A stretch of 64,000 nucleotides of DNA from an uncultured Planococcus sp. (GCA_947493585.1 CANLRI010000001.1:310001-374000); one strand, 5' to 3'. Positions 8,040 to 15,418 are shown, numbered from the stretch's first letter. Numbers and translations: made by a program. The notes: generated from the letters alone by a model not told the origin.

Positions 8040-8642
8040 ATGGAACAAAAAATACCAGCACTCGCGTTGAAAATCAGAAACAGCTCCGGCGGCCACATCT
8101 TATATCTGACAAAAGAAACTAAGCATTATATTGATAATATCGTCGTTTTCATTTTAGATGGGTTAAAGAGCAATGAACATGTATTAATTGTGGAAAACAA
8201 GCGCTTGACCCCTTTAATCCAGAAACGGCTCCAAGCAGTGTTGACGGCCGATGAACTGGCCAAGGTTTATTTTTTCGATAGCTACAAGCTTTATTGGCAT
8301 AAAGGAAATTTCCATCCGAGCACAATCGTCGAATATTTCCAGGAAAGCTTCGACGTTTCCGTGATGTGCTGTCAGTATTTTCGGACTTGGGGGCATATCG
8401 AATGGAACACAGGTGACGGCTTGGAAGAAGAGTTGCTGTCTTACGAAGAGCAGGTAGACGATTTGATCACAGCACAAAATTTGATTGCGGTCTGTGCATA
8501 CGACGCTATCCGTGTCGAGCAGCATTTGCAGGATAAGCTTGCCTTGTACCACGACTACCTGATGGAAGATGAAGAAATCGTATTTTTAGGGGGAAAACGC
8601 ACCTCCCAGCGTCCCTTGGTAAATGAGACAAACAGAAGATAA
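8040..8642 (+). CDS. Stand-alone MEDS-domain sensor protein
   Basis: The 200-residue protein matches the MEDS domain (sensory domain first described in DcmR): an N-terminal Gly-Gly-His-Ile-Leu-Tyr-Leu-Thr after a basic start, a Val-Val-Phe-Ile-Leu-Asp-Gly-Leu helix with Asn-Glu-His-Val-Leu-Ile-Val-Glu strand, then a RecA/KaiC-like pattern with Phe-Asp-Ser-Tyr-Lys-Leu-Tyr-Trp. The C-terminal part contains Cys-Ala-Tyr-Asp-Ala. No HTH, kinase or phosphatase domain is attached, so it must act through a partner. The start is the ATG behind GAAGGAAGTGG. A perfect palindrome lies upstream, and a strong terminator follows. Ligand and partner are unknown. Confidence 0.72.
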   Translation: MEQKIPALALKIRNSSGGHILYLTKETKHYIDNIVVFILDGLKSNEHVLIVENKRLTPLIQKRLQAVLTADELAKVYFFDSYKLYWHKGNFHPSTIVEYFQESFDVSVMCCQYFRTWGHIEWNTGDGLEEELLSYEEQVDDLITAQNLIAVCAYDAIRVEQHLQDKLALYHDYLMEDEEIVFLGGKRTSQRPLVNETNRR

Positions 8643-8660
8643 ATGACTTCGCAAGCACAT

Positions 8661-8711
8661 AAAAAGGCTTCCCGAAAAGATCATGAAGACGATCTTGCGG
8701 GAAGCCTTTTT
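8661..8711. terminator. Bidirectional rho-independent terminator
   Basis: AAAAAGGCTTCCCG pairs with CGGGAAGCCTTTTT, with an inner GATC/GATC pairing. It separates the converging MEDS and PrpF-like genes. Confidence 0.85.
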
Positions 8712-9837
8712 AGACGGCTGATATAACGCGATGATAGCTGCCTTTGGTATGGACATAGCCTTCCAAAATGAGGCGGGCGGTTCGGACGACTTTGATATTG
8801 CTGATGTGCCCCGCGATGAGGTCCACTTTCGTTTCGATGATTCCGGATGGATGGCCGAGGCGCACGATATTGGCATCAATCTGGATCAGGTCATTCAGGA
8901 TGGTATCGGGCAAGAAAGCTCCCGCTGTTGTACAGATGGCGCCGGTTATGGCCAATGCCTGATGCGGTTTTTGCATGGACATCATCCGGATTCGGCAATC
9001 CATGGTGTCGGCTTCCCGCTGGATGCCATTGACGTCCGAATAAGCGGCGGGTGGGGCTACAAGTGTCAGCTTCGGCACCGCCGGGGACTTGATTGTCGCT
9101 TCTTCTTTTGAGCAGAATCCGCATAATTCTGCTGCGGCTGAGCGGATTTCCTCGAGCTGCCCGAGCATATGCGGTGTGAAATCAGCAGGCAGTTCAGAAC
9201 CTGTTAATCCCAGGTCTTGCGCTCTAACAAACACCAAAGGATTGGCAACGTCGATAATCGAAACGGCAATCGTGCCGAAAGCGGTCTTCACATGATCGAC
9301 TGGCTTGCCGGTCGGGAAAAGCTTGCCCGTGACGGCGCCTTGCGCATCGGTGAAAGATAAATAGATAGGAGAGCCGGTGCCCGGGACGCCAGGAATCTCA
9401 CATTCGCCTTCCGTTTTTACCTGGCCATGTTCGACTTCCACTTCAGCAATGATCACTTTCTGGGTATTCGTATTGAAGATTTTCACGGTGGTCATCGGCT
9501 CCACTGCCGGCACGAGCCCTTGCTCGATGGCATAAGGGCCGACTGCGGAAGAGATATTGCCGCAATTTCCGCGGAAATCGACCAATTGATTTTCGATGCT
9601 CACTTGCGCAAACGTATACTCCACATCAATATCCGGAATCGCCGATTTTTTGATGATGGCCGCTTTGCTCGTCAAAGAATTGCCGCCGCCAAGCCCGTCA
9701 ATTTGCCGTTGATCCGGGCTCCCCATGATATCCAATAGAAAACTATCCCAAAGAGCACGGTCCACGGGCATATCCTCAAAATTAATAAAAATCCCTTTAC
9801 TGGTTCCTCCACGCATTACTGATATTGGTACTTTCAT
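8710..9837 (-). CDS. PrpF-family isomerase (aconitate/oxalomesaconate type)
   Basis: The 375-residue protein is a member of the PrpF family (diaminopimelate-epimerase-like fold, two similar halves). It starts with Arg-Gly-Gly-Thr-Ser-Lys-Gly, has the Ser-Lys-Ala pattern near residues 57-59, and Gly-Asn-Cys-Gly-Asn-Ile with Cys92, the conserved active-site Lys/Cys region. Known members isomerise cis/trans-aconitate, 2-methylaconitate, 4-oxalomesaconate or methylitaconate by proton shift. It is divergent from a LysR regulator and near a CitMHS transporter, which favours a tricarboxylate such as aconitate. No acnD or prp genes are adjacent, so a propionate role is less likely. AAAGGTGG precedes the start. 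Confidence 0.85.
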   Translation of the reverse strand: MKVPISVMRGGTSKGIFINFEDMPVDRALWDSFLLDIMGSPDQRQIDGLGGGNSLTSKAAIIKKSAIPDIDVEYTFAQVSIENQLVDFRGNCGNISSAVGPYAIEQGLVPAVEPMTTVKIFNTNTQKVIIAEVEVEHGQVKTEGECEIPGVPGTGSPIYLSFTDAQGAVTGKLFPTGKPVDHVKTAFGTIAVSIIDVANPLVFVRAQDLGLTGSELPADFTPHMLGQLEEIRSAAAELCGFCSKEEATIKSPAVPKLTLVAPPAAYSDVNGIQREADTMDCRIRMMSMQKPHQALAITGAICTTAGAFLPDTILNDLIQIDANIVRLGHPSGIIETKVDLIAGHISNIKVVRTARLILEGYVHTKGSYHRVISAV

Positions 9838-9879
9838 GCTGCAGCCACCTTTCGTAAATTCGATTGCTTATGAAAAAAG

Positions 9880-9902
9880 CTTATGGTATTTTTAGTCATA
9901 AG
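9880..9902. promoter_or_regulatory. LysR-type box (T-N11-A dyad)
   Basis: CTTATG (9880-9885) and CATAAG (9897-9902) are inverted around 11 bases, the classic LysR recognition geometry. Another CTTATG lies at 9867-9872. The site sits between prpF-like and lysR, so the regulator can control both directions. Confidence 0.65.
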
Positions 9903-9932
9903 TGAAATAGATATTATTAAGGTGTTGTTCTA

Positions 9933-9952
9933 AAAAAAACTTATAACCTAAT
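9933..9952 (+). repeat. Left arm of a 20-bp inverted repeat flanking the lysR gene
   Basis: Seven A, then CTTATAACCTAAT. Its exact reverse complement lies at 10838-10857 just after the lysR stop. The left copy lies between the promoter region and the ribosome site of lysR; the right copy lies upstream of the CitMHS gene. It may be a duplicated operator for the same regulator. Confidence 0.6.
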
Positions 9953-9966
9953 TGGAGGGATATAGA

Positions 9967-10830
9967 ATGGACGAGAAAGATTGGGAAGCTATGCAGGTTT
10001 TACATGAAGAGAAAAACATCAGCCGCGCTTCGGAACGCTTGTATATTTCGCAGCCGGCTTTGACGTATCGCTTGAAGAACCTGGAGAAAGAAGTCGGCAC
10101 AAAGCTCTTCTTTAAAACCAAAAAAGGCGTCGAGCTGACGTCAGAAGGTATCTATCTTGCACAATATGCAGATGAAATGATCACGAAATTGCAAAACGCC
10201 AAAGACTACATCCAGAACATGAACCAGGAAGTCCAGGGGATCCTGAGACTCGGGGTATCGAGCAATTTTGCGCAGTATAAATTGCCGGCCTTATTGAAAG
10301 AATTCATTACGGCCCACCCGAAAGTCCAGTTCAGCGTGAACACCGGATGGAGTGCAGATGTCATGGGGCTGCTCAATTCATCGGGCGTCCATTTGGGGAT
10401 TTTGCGCGGCGATTATAACTGGACCGGGTCGAAATCGCTCTTGCATACGGAACAATTGTTTTTGATCTCGAAAAACGAAGTCAATATGGAAGAAGTGCCT
10501 GAACTGCCGTTTATCAATTACAAAACCGACAGTTCGCTGAAAGACATCATCAATAAATGGTGGCACGATCAATACAACGAGCCACCGATCATTACGATGG
10601 AGACCGACCGTCAGGAGACCTGCAAGGAAATGGTCAAGAATGATTTGGGAATTGCCATCCTTCCTGAAATTTGCCTGCGCCCCTCGGATGAGATTCATAA
10701 ATATCCGTTGTTCTATAAAGACGGGGAACCAGTTACGCGGGATACGTGGCTTATGTACAACCAAGAATTCTTGAAGCTGTCGACCGTCCAAAAGTTTGTG
10801 GATTTCCTGAAAAACCATCCATCGCTTTAA
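9967..10830 (+). CDS. LysR-family transcriptional regulator
   Basis: The 287-residue protein has a winged HTH in the first 60 residues (Ala-Ser-Glu-Arg-Leu-Tyr-Ile-Ser-Gln-Pro-Ala-Leu-Thr-Tyr-Arg-Leu, recognition helix) and a periplasmic-binding-protein-like effector domain from about residue 90 (Arg-Leu-Gly-Val-Ser-Ser-Asn-Phe; later Asn-Asp-Leu-Gly-Ile-Ala-Ile-Leu-Pro-Glu). The ATG at 9967 lies behind TTGGAGGGATATAGA. It sits divergent from the PrpF-like gene and before a CitMHS transporter, with a T-N11-A box and 20-bp inverted repeats nearby. I infer that it senses a tricarboxylate and controls these two genes. Confidence 0.9.
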   Translation: MDEKDWEAMQVLHEEKNISRASERLYISQPALTYRLKNLEKEVGTKLFFKTKKGVELTSEGIYLAQYADEMITKLQNAKDYIQNMNQEVQGILRLGVSSNFAQYKLPALLKEFITAHPKVQFSVNTGWSADVMGLLNSSGVHLGILRGDYNWTGSKSLLHTEQLFLISKNEVNMEEVPELPFINYKTDSSLKDIINKWWHDQYNEPPIITMETDRQETCKEMVKNDLGIAILPEICLRPSDEIHKYPLFYKDGEPVTRDTWLMYNQEFLKLSTVQKFVDFLKNHPSL

Positions 10831-10837
10831 ATAGATG

Positions 10838-10857
10838 ATTAGGTTATAAGTTTTTTT
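10838..10857 (-). repeat. Right arm of the 20-bp inverted repeat
   Basis: ATTAGGTTATAAG followed by seven T, the exact reverse complement of 9933-9952. The distance between arms is 885 bases. It lies 140 bases before the CitMHS start. Confidence 0.6.
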
Positions 10858-10964
10858 GTCTCTTTATTATAAATTCTCTCTATTTTACTTATTTGAAGTA
10901 ATAGAATATTCTTAAAACTAATTCGTATCGCTAATTTGCCAATGGGGTGGGAAATTTAATTGTT

Positions 10965-10979
10965 ATGTAAGCGAATACA
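10965..10979 (+). promoter_or_regulatory. cre site (CcpA operator)
   Basis: ATGTAAGCGAATACA fits every fixed position of the Bacillus cre consensus WTGNAANCGNWNNCW. It lies 18 bases before the inferred CitMHS start, just ahead of the ribosome site, where bound CcpA would block transcription. Carbon catabolite repression of citrate transport is known in Bacillus subtilis (citM). Confidence 0.65.
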
Positions 10980-10997
10980 TTTAGAGGGGGAATTTAT

Positions 10998-12305
10998 ATT
11001 CTTACACTATTAGGGGTTTCGATGGTAATTGTATTTACGTATTTGATCATGGCGAAAAAAATGTCGCCGGTCTCTGCATTGGTTGTGGTGCCGATCGTTT
11101 TCGCCGTCATCGGCGGCTTCTGGTCCGGTTTAGGGACGATGATGATGGACGGGTTAAAACAAGTCGCCCCGTCCGCAGCCTTATTGCTGTTCGCGATTCT
11201 ATTCTTTGGTATTTTGATCGATGCGGGGCTGTTTGATCCTTTGATCAATAGAGTTATGAAGCTGGTAAAAGGGGATCCGGTGAAGATTGCGATTGGGACA
11301 GCGGTCATCGCCATGATTGCTTCATTGGATGGTGATGGCACGACGACGCATATGATCACCATTTCAGCGATGCTCGCTCTTTATATCCGCCTCGGCATGA
11401 ACCCGTTGGTGTTGGCGACTATCTCTATTATGTCTGTCAGTATCATCAGCGGAATGACCCCGTGGGGCGGTCCGGCGACAAGGGCTATCGCTGCGTTAGG
11501 GTTGGACGCCAATGAGTTTTTCATTCCGATTCTTCCGACCATGTTTGCAGGGATCCTAAGTATCTTGGGAATTGCTTATATGATGGGCAAAAAGGAGCGC
11601 GAACGTCTCGGCATCATTAAAGTGGAAAACATTCCTGCTAATTCCGAGAGCATGCTTCAAGTTGCCGCTACACATGCATTGGACGAAGATTTGAAAAAGC
11701 CGCAATTGATCTGGGTCAACCTCGTGTTGGTACTGGCCGTCATGAGCATCTTGGTGACCGGCATTTTGCCAGCTCCCGTCAGTTTCCTGATCGGCTTTGT
11801 GTTGGCTGCTGCGATTAACTATCCCGATCTCCAAATGCAAAAAGAACGCATTCTGGCGCATTCCGGCAATGCCATCACAGTCGTCGTACTGGTCTTCGCG
11901 GCCGGTATCTTCTCGGGAATTTTCTCCGGCACGCAAATGGTCGATGCCATTTCCAACTCGCTGATTTCGATCATTCCGGCGTCTGTCGGCTCTTATTACC
12001 CATTGATTGTTGCCATTACAAGCATGCCGTTTACGTTTGCTTTGTCGAATGACGCTTATTATTTCGGAGTGTTGCCAATCTTGGCGGAAGCGGGCGCAGC
12101 GTATGGCGTAAGCCCACTTGAGATCGCTCGGGCTTCCGTTTTGGGGCAGCCGATCCACTTTTTGAGCCCATTGGTGGCTTCGACCTTATTGGTAGTGGGG
12201 ATGATCAGGAAGGATTTCGGGGAGATGCAGAAATTCGCATTCAAATGGGCGTTTCTTTGCTGCTTATCCATTATTGCGGTGGCTTTCATTACCGGGGCAA
12301 TTTAA
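10998..12305 (+). CDS. CitMHS-family citrate/tricarboxylate transporter, apparent ATT start
   Basis: The protein (435 residues from the ATT) is a citrate:proton/metal symporter of the CitMHS family, with about 11-12 helices, the conserved Gly-Ile-Leu-Ile-Asp-Ala-Gly-Leu-Phe-Asp-Pro, Asp-Gly-Asp-Gly-Thr-Thr-Thr and Thr-Pro-Trp-Gly-Gly-Pro motifs. In related proteins translation begins Met-Leu-Thr-Ile-Leu-Gly; here the codons are ATT-CTT-ACA-CTA-TTA-GGG, and ATT lies seven bases behind AGAGGGGG. No ATG, GTG or TTG lies between the upstream stop and codon nine. An ATG at 11022, behind AGGGG, would shorten helix one by eight residues. LysR and CcpA sites precede it. It probably imports or exports a metal-tricarboxylate complex or aconitate. 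Confidence 0.85.
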   Translation: MLTLLGVSMVIVFTYLIMAKKMSPVSALVVVPIVFAVIGGFWSGLGTMMMDGLKQVAPSAALLLFAILFFGILIDAGLFDPLINRVMKLVKGDPVKIAIGTAVIAMIASLDGDGTTTHMITISAMLALYIRLGMNPLVLATISIMSVSIISGMTPWGGPATRAIAALGLDANEFFIPILPTMFAGILSILGIAYMMGKKERERLGIIKVENIPANSESMLQVAATHALDEDLKKPQLIWVNLVLVLAVMSILVTGILPAPVSFLIGFVLAAAINYPDLQMQKERILAHSGNAITVVVLVFAAGIFSGIFSGTQMVDAISNSLISIIPASVGSYYPLIVAITSMPFTFALSNDAYYFGVLPILAEAGAAYGVSPLEIARASVLGQPIHFLSPLVASTLLVVGMIRKDFGEMQKFAFKWAFLCCLSIIAVAFITGAI

Positions 12306-12336
12306 CTTTAGGGAATTTTAAGGACTCGTATTTTCC

Positions 12337-12453
12337 GAAGCTTATCGCTCGCTTTCCGCGGGCGGGAATCGAGCCTCCTCGTCACTTCGTTCCTGCGGGG
12401 TCTCTCAAACCCGCTTTTCCCGCAGGAGTCGAGCGAACGCTTCTCCAAATACT
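12337..12453. repeat. Dispersed palindromic repeat element typical of Bacillales
   Basis: The G+C-rich block contains CGCTCGCTTTCCGCGGGCGGG, GAGCCTCCTCGTC, TTCCTGCGGGGTCTC, and CCCGCAGGAGTCGAGCG, with outer arms CGCTCG/CGAGCG and inner CCGCGGGCGGG/CCCGC pairing. I recognise this as the dispersed intergenic element seen in many copies in Bacillus and relatives. It contains no gene. Only one copy is seen in this window. Confidence 0.6.
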
Positions 12454-12532
12454 TAGGTAGATCATTGATTTTTGAATGTAGAAAAGATAATTCTTTTTAA
12501 CTAATATCGAATTATAGGCTTCTTCCATACTT

Positions 12533-12570
12533 AAAAAAAGATTCCGCCCGACTGGGGCGGAATCTTTTTT
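12533..12570. terminator. Bidirectional rho-independent terminator
   Basis: AAAAAAAGATTCCGCCC pairs with GGGGCGGAATCTTTTTT around a four-base loop, between the converging CitMHS and yyaC genes. Confidence 0.9.
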
Positions 12571-13168
12571 ATTGGTTTGCTTGCTGTTCGCTTTCTGTGA
12601 TGACGTGAGCGATTAATCGAGATAGCTTCATGACCGTATGGAGGCGCGTGTCGTTCAGGAACTGGGAAGTCGGAAGGGGATCCAAATAATTCACGATTCC
12701 CTGAAAATGATAGTCACCGGTTTCCGGAAGCATTCTCTCCAACGCTTTTCCCGGCAGCAGAGGAGCATCCACAAACAGCACATCGCCGACTTGCTCTTTC
12801 GCGCCCAGGCTGGCATCTACGCAGATGATTAGCGGGTGGTTATAGGTTTTTTCGATGTCCTTTAAAGCAGGCTTTAAATTGAACGCATGGATAGGCTCTT
12901 CCAATGTCCCGTATACGCGCTGAATCCTGGCGTTTTCTACAATCAAGCTTCCGGTGAGAGGCCCCAAAGAATCGCCGATATACCGGTCGGACCCGATGCA
13001 CAAGTAAACGACTTCGCGCTGCTGTGTGCGGGCCTCGCTGAGAATCGCTGACAAGTTATCGATGATTGCCTGCAATGCTTCAGGTGCAGTATGTTCATTA
13101 AACTGAAGCGTGTGTTTTGGTTTGGGTGCGACTTCATGCAGTTTATGTTTGCGGAAGGTATTCATCAT
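12569..13168 (-). CDS. yyaC: YyaC-family protein (GPR-like putative spore protease)
   Basis: The 199-residue protein matches the YyaC/DUF1256 family, which shares the fold of the spore germination protease GPR. Conserved blocks are Cys-Ile-Gly-Ser-Asp-Arg-Tyr-Ile-Gly-Asp-Ser-Leu-Gly-Pro-Leu (residues about 57-71), Val-Tyr-Gly-Thr-Leu-Glu-Glu-Pro-Ile-His-Ala, and Val-Asp-Ala-Ser-Leu-Gly. In spore formers it is made during sporulation; the biochemical role is not established. AGAGGTGG lies six bases before the first of two ATG codons. Its presence hints at a sporulation ancestry, although some non-sporing Planococcaceae also keep it. Confidence 0.85.
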   Translation of the reverse strand: MMNTFRKHKLHEVAPKPKHTLQFNEHTAPEALQAIIDNLSAILSEARTQQREVVYLCIGSDRYIGDSLGPLTGSLIVENARIQRVYGTLEEPIHAFNLKPALKDIEKTYNHPLIICVDASLGAKEQVGDVLFVDAPLLPGKALERMLPETGDYHFQGIVNYLDPLPTSQFLNDTRLHTVMKLSRLIAHVITESEQQANQ

Positions 13169-13433
13169 GTTATACCACCTCTATACGTACTTTTATCGAT
13201 TAAGTCCATTATAACTGTAATTCTTCTGAGCGCATAAAATGAAGACATGCCCCAAGGGAAGAAAAGGGACATATTCGTCTTTTCTGAGCCATAAATTAAA
13301 AAGTTAATAATTGCCATATAGTAGATTTGAAATACTCCCTTCTGAACATAATGCTGATAGATAAATCGGCTCAAAATTAGTAAGCTATGTATAGGCGCCA
13401 GATCCGATTATGCGTGCTGGGAAGGAAATCAAT

Positions 13434-14195
13434 ATGACGAAGAACTTTGTTTTGACGGCACTTATTTTAGCGTTGCTATTCAATGGCTGGCTGGTGGCTT
13501 ATTTTGCAGTACCCAACTATCTCGAGCTCATTGCCGTTGGGCTGTTGTCGCTTGTATTCATGTCCATTCTTAGCGAACGTTATATTTTTTTATATGCAAT
13601 CACGATGGTTTTATTATACGGAGCTTATTTAACGGTAACCTCATTCGGCCAGTCATTGCCTGAGGGCATGCAGGTGCAATACATGTATAGCCATTTGCTG
13701 TTCACCAGTTTTCATTTGATTTTTTGGATGCTGATGAACGCTGTGAAAAAAATAGGCTATCAAAATTCAGATTTGCAGCATCAGGTCCAATTGCTCCAAA
13801 AATACAGACAAGGAACACAAATCCTGACATTGACTGAGTTTAAAGATCAGGCAGAGTGGCTGTTAAAATCGACGGCTCGAAATAGAAAGGAGTCCTATTT
13901 CCTGAAAATCGAAGTTGATTCTTCCAAGAAGAGGACGAAACAAAACTTGCAGGAAATGCTTGAGAAAGCAGCCCTTCAATCCATTCGTCAAAAATACGAT
14001 TTAGTTTCGAGTGAACTAGGGACCATCTATTTTCTGCTGAAAGATACGCATCAAGAAGGCGCGGACATTGTCATGGAGCGCTTCCGGGAAAAAAGCCAAG
14101 CCGAACTGAATTTCATCACGCCTCCTTATCGGTTCGAACACGTGCACATTAAAGATGCCCAGCAGTTGAATGAGTTATTGGGTGCAAGATCATGA
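13434..14195 (+). CDS. Membrane protein with degenerate GGDEF domain (YdaK-like)
   Basis: The 253-residue protein has about four membrane helices in residues 5-105, then a coiled segment and a cytoplasmic domain from about residue 125. That domain reads like a GGDEF fold (Lys-Tyr-Asp-Leu-Val-Ser-Ser-Glu-Leu-Gly-Thr-Ile-Tyr-Phe-Leu-Leu-Lys-Asp-Thr), but the GGDEF catalytic motif is lost, as in Bacillus subtilis YdaK, a c-di-GMP receptor for exopolysaccharide synthesis. The stop overlaps the start of the glycosyltransferase by four bases (ATGA). I start it at the ATG behind GGGAAGGAAATCAAT. The domain assignment is by eye; whether it binds c-di-GMP is inference. Confidence 0.6.
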   Translation: MTKNFVLTALILALLFNGWLVAYFAVPNYLELIAVGLLSLVFMSILSERYIFLYAITMVLLYGAYLTVTSFGQSLPEGMQVQYMYSHLLFTSFHLIFWMLMNAVKKIGYQNSDLQHQVQLLQKYRQGTQILTLTEFKDQAEWLLKSTARNRKESYFLKIEVDSSKKRTKQNLQEMLEKAALQSIRQKYDLVSSELGTIYFLLKDTHQEGADIVMERFREKSQAELNFITPPYRFEHVHIKDAQQLNELLGARS

Positions 14196-15418
14196 CACAA
14201 GTGATTTTACTCATCATGCTGTTCTTTTGGATGCTGTTGATTTTTTATTCAATTTTGACCATCTCTGGAGTTTGGTATCGAATGCGATTCAAAAAGCCGC
14301 CAAAGCTGTCAGACTATCCTAGCGTCTCCGTGTTGATCCCCGCACATAATGAAGGCATCGTAATCGAAGATACCTTAAGGGCAATGGCAAGATTGCAATA
14401 TAGCGGCCAATTGGACATCTATGTGCTGGATGATAATTCAAAAGACGATACGGCAGAGATTGCACAGGAATTTGCAGAAGTATTTTCCAGGATCCATTAC
14501 ATTCCTGTACCCGTCAGTTCTCCTTCCGGAAAATCTCGTGTATTGAATTATGGACTGAGTATTTCGAAGTCGGATTACTTTGTGGTATACGATGCAGATA
14601 ATGAGCCCGAACCCGATGCAGTGCAGTTATTGGTAGAAGTCGCGGAATGGACTAAGAAAGCTGCCGGTGCGGTAGGCTATGTCAAAACCAAAAATGCGCA
14701 CACCAACACGCTGACCCGAATGATCGGTTTGGAGTTTCAAGTGTTTCAATTGCTGATGCAGTGTGGGCGCTGGCAGTTTTTGAAACTCGGGTCCCTGGCT
14801 GGCACGAATATGCTGCTTCGCAGAAGTGTGTTGGAAGAATTGGGTGGCTATGACGTCCATGCCCTGGCGGAAGATGCAGAGTTGACGGTTCGGCTCCACG
14901 CAAAAGGTTATGTATTGCCGGTAGTGCCAGAATCAAAAACATGGGAACAAGAGCCAGAAAAATTGATGACGTTTATCAAGCAGCGCACACGCTGGCTTAC
15001 AGGGAATATTTATCTGCTGGAGAAGTCATTCAAGGATTTGTCCCATTGGCGCGGAAAGACTTTTTTCTTGAGCCTGCAGCATGTACTGACGTATTTGGTT
15101 TTCGTGCTCGTTCTTTTATTCTCGGATATCTTTTTCATCATGAGTGTTCTGGGGATGGAATTGCCGAATATGGAAGTCCCATTACTGATGCTGTGGTTTA
15201 TGAGCTATATTGTCTACACGGCCCAGTTATTGAGCGCATTGGTTGTAGACAGGAATGTATCGCCTAAAAACGTTTTCTTCATCTTCATCATGTATTTCAC
15301 TTATGCCCAACTGTTCATCATCCTGTTGCTTCGCAGCGTGACGGTCTATATCTGGAGCCGTCTTCGCGGCAACACGATCGCATGGGATAAGACGAAGCGT
15401 TTTAAGGGAGTGGGATAA
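14192..15418 (+). CDS. Processive family-2 glycosyltransferase (YdaM/PgaC-like)
   Basis: The 408-residue membrane enzyme has an N-terminal helix, a GT2 domain and three or more C-terminal helices. Catalytic features of processive beta-glycan synthases are present: Asp80-Asp81, the Asp-Ala-Asp at 134-136, Glu227-Asp228 and the Gln-Arg-Thr-Arg-Trp motif at 264-268. It would polymerise a nucleotide sugar and move the chain through the membrane, as cellulose, poly-N-acetylglucosamine or YdaM-type exopolysaccharide synthases do. It is translationally coupled to the degenerate GGDEF protein. No deacetylase, glycosidase or BcsB-like gene follows; the next gene overlaps by none and is an acetyltransferase. 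The sugar is unknown. Confidence 0.87.
   Translation: MTQVILLIMLFFWMLLIFYSILTISGVWYRMRFKKPPKLSDYPSVSVLIPAHNEGIVIEDTLRAMARLQYSGQLDIYVLDDNSKDDTAEIAQEFAEVFSRIHYIPVPVSSPSGKSRVLNYGLSISKSDYFVVYDADNEPEPDAVQLLVEVAEWTKKAAGAVGYVKTKNAHTNTLTRMIGLEFQVFQLLMQCGRWQFLKLGSLAGTNMLLRRSVLEELGGYDVHALAEDAELTVRLHAKGYVLPVVPESKTWEQEPEKLMTFIKQRTRWLTGNIYLLEKSFKDLSHWRGKTFFLSLQHVLTYLVFVLVLLFSDIFFIMSVLGMELPNMEVPLLMLWFMSYIVYTAQLLSALVVDRNVSPKNVFFIFIMYFTYAQLFIILLLRSVTVYIWSRLRGNTIAWDKTKRFKGVG

Noticed and set aside
7474..8061. 195-codon minus-strand frame
   Set aside because: Overlaps the GNAT gene end and the 5' gap of the MEDS gene, no ribosome site, no recognisable sequence pattern.
7810..8070. Two overlapping plus-strand frames in the gap before the MEDS gene
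   Set aside because: Lack ribosome sites and the longer one runs into the MEDS gene out of frame. The palindrome at 7898 is better read as a non-coding signal.
13239..13282. Imperfect hairpin (AAGAC ... GTCTT with ATGCCC / GGGACAT) between yyaC and the GGDEF-like gene
   Set aside because: Considered as a c-di-GMP riboswitch because of the downstream gene, but the conserved tetraloop/receptor sequences are not seen; pairing is imperfect.
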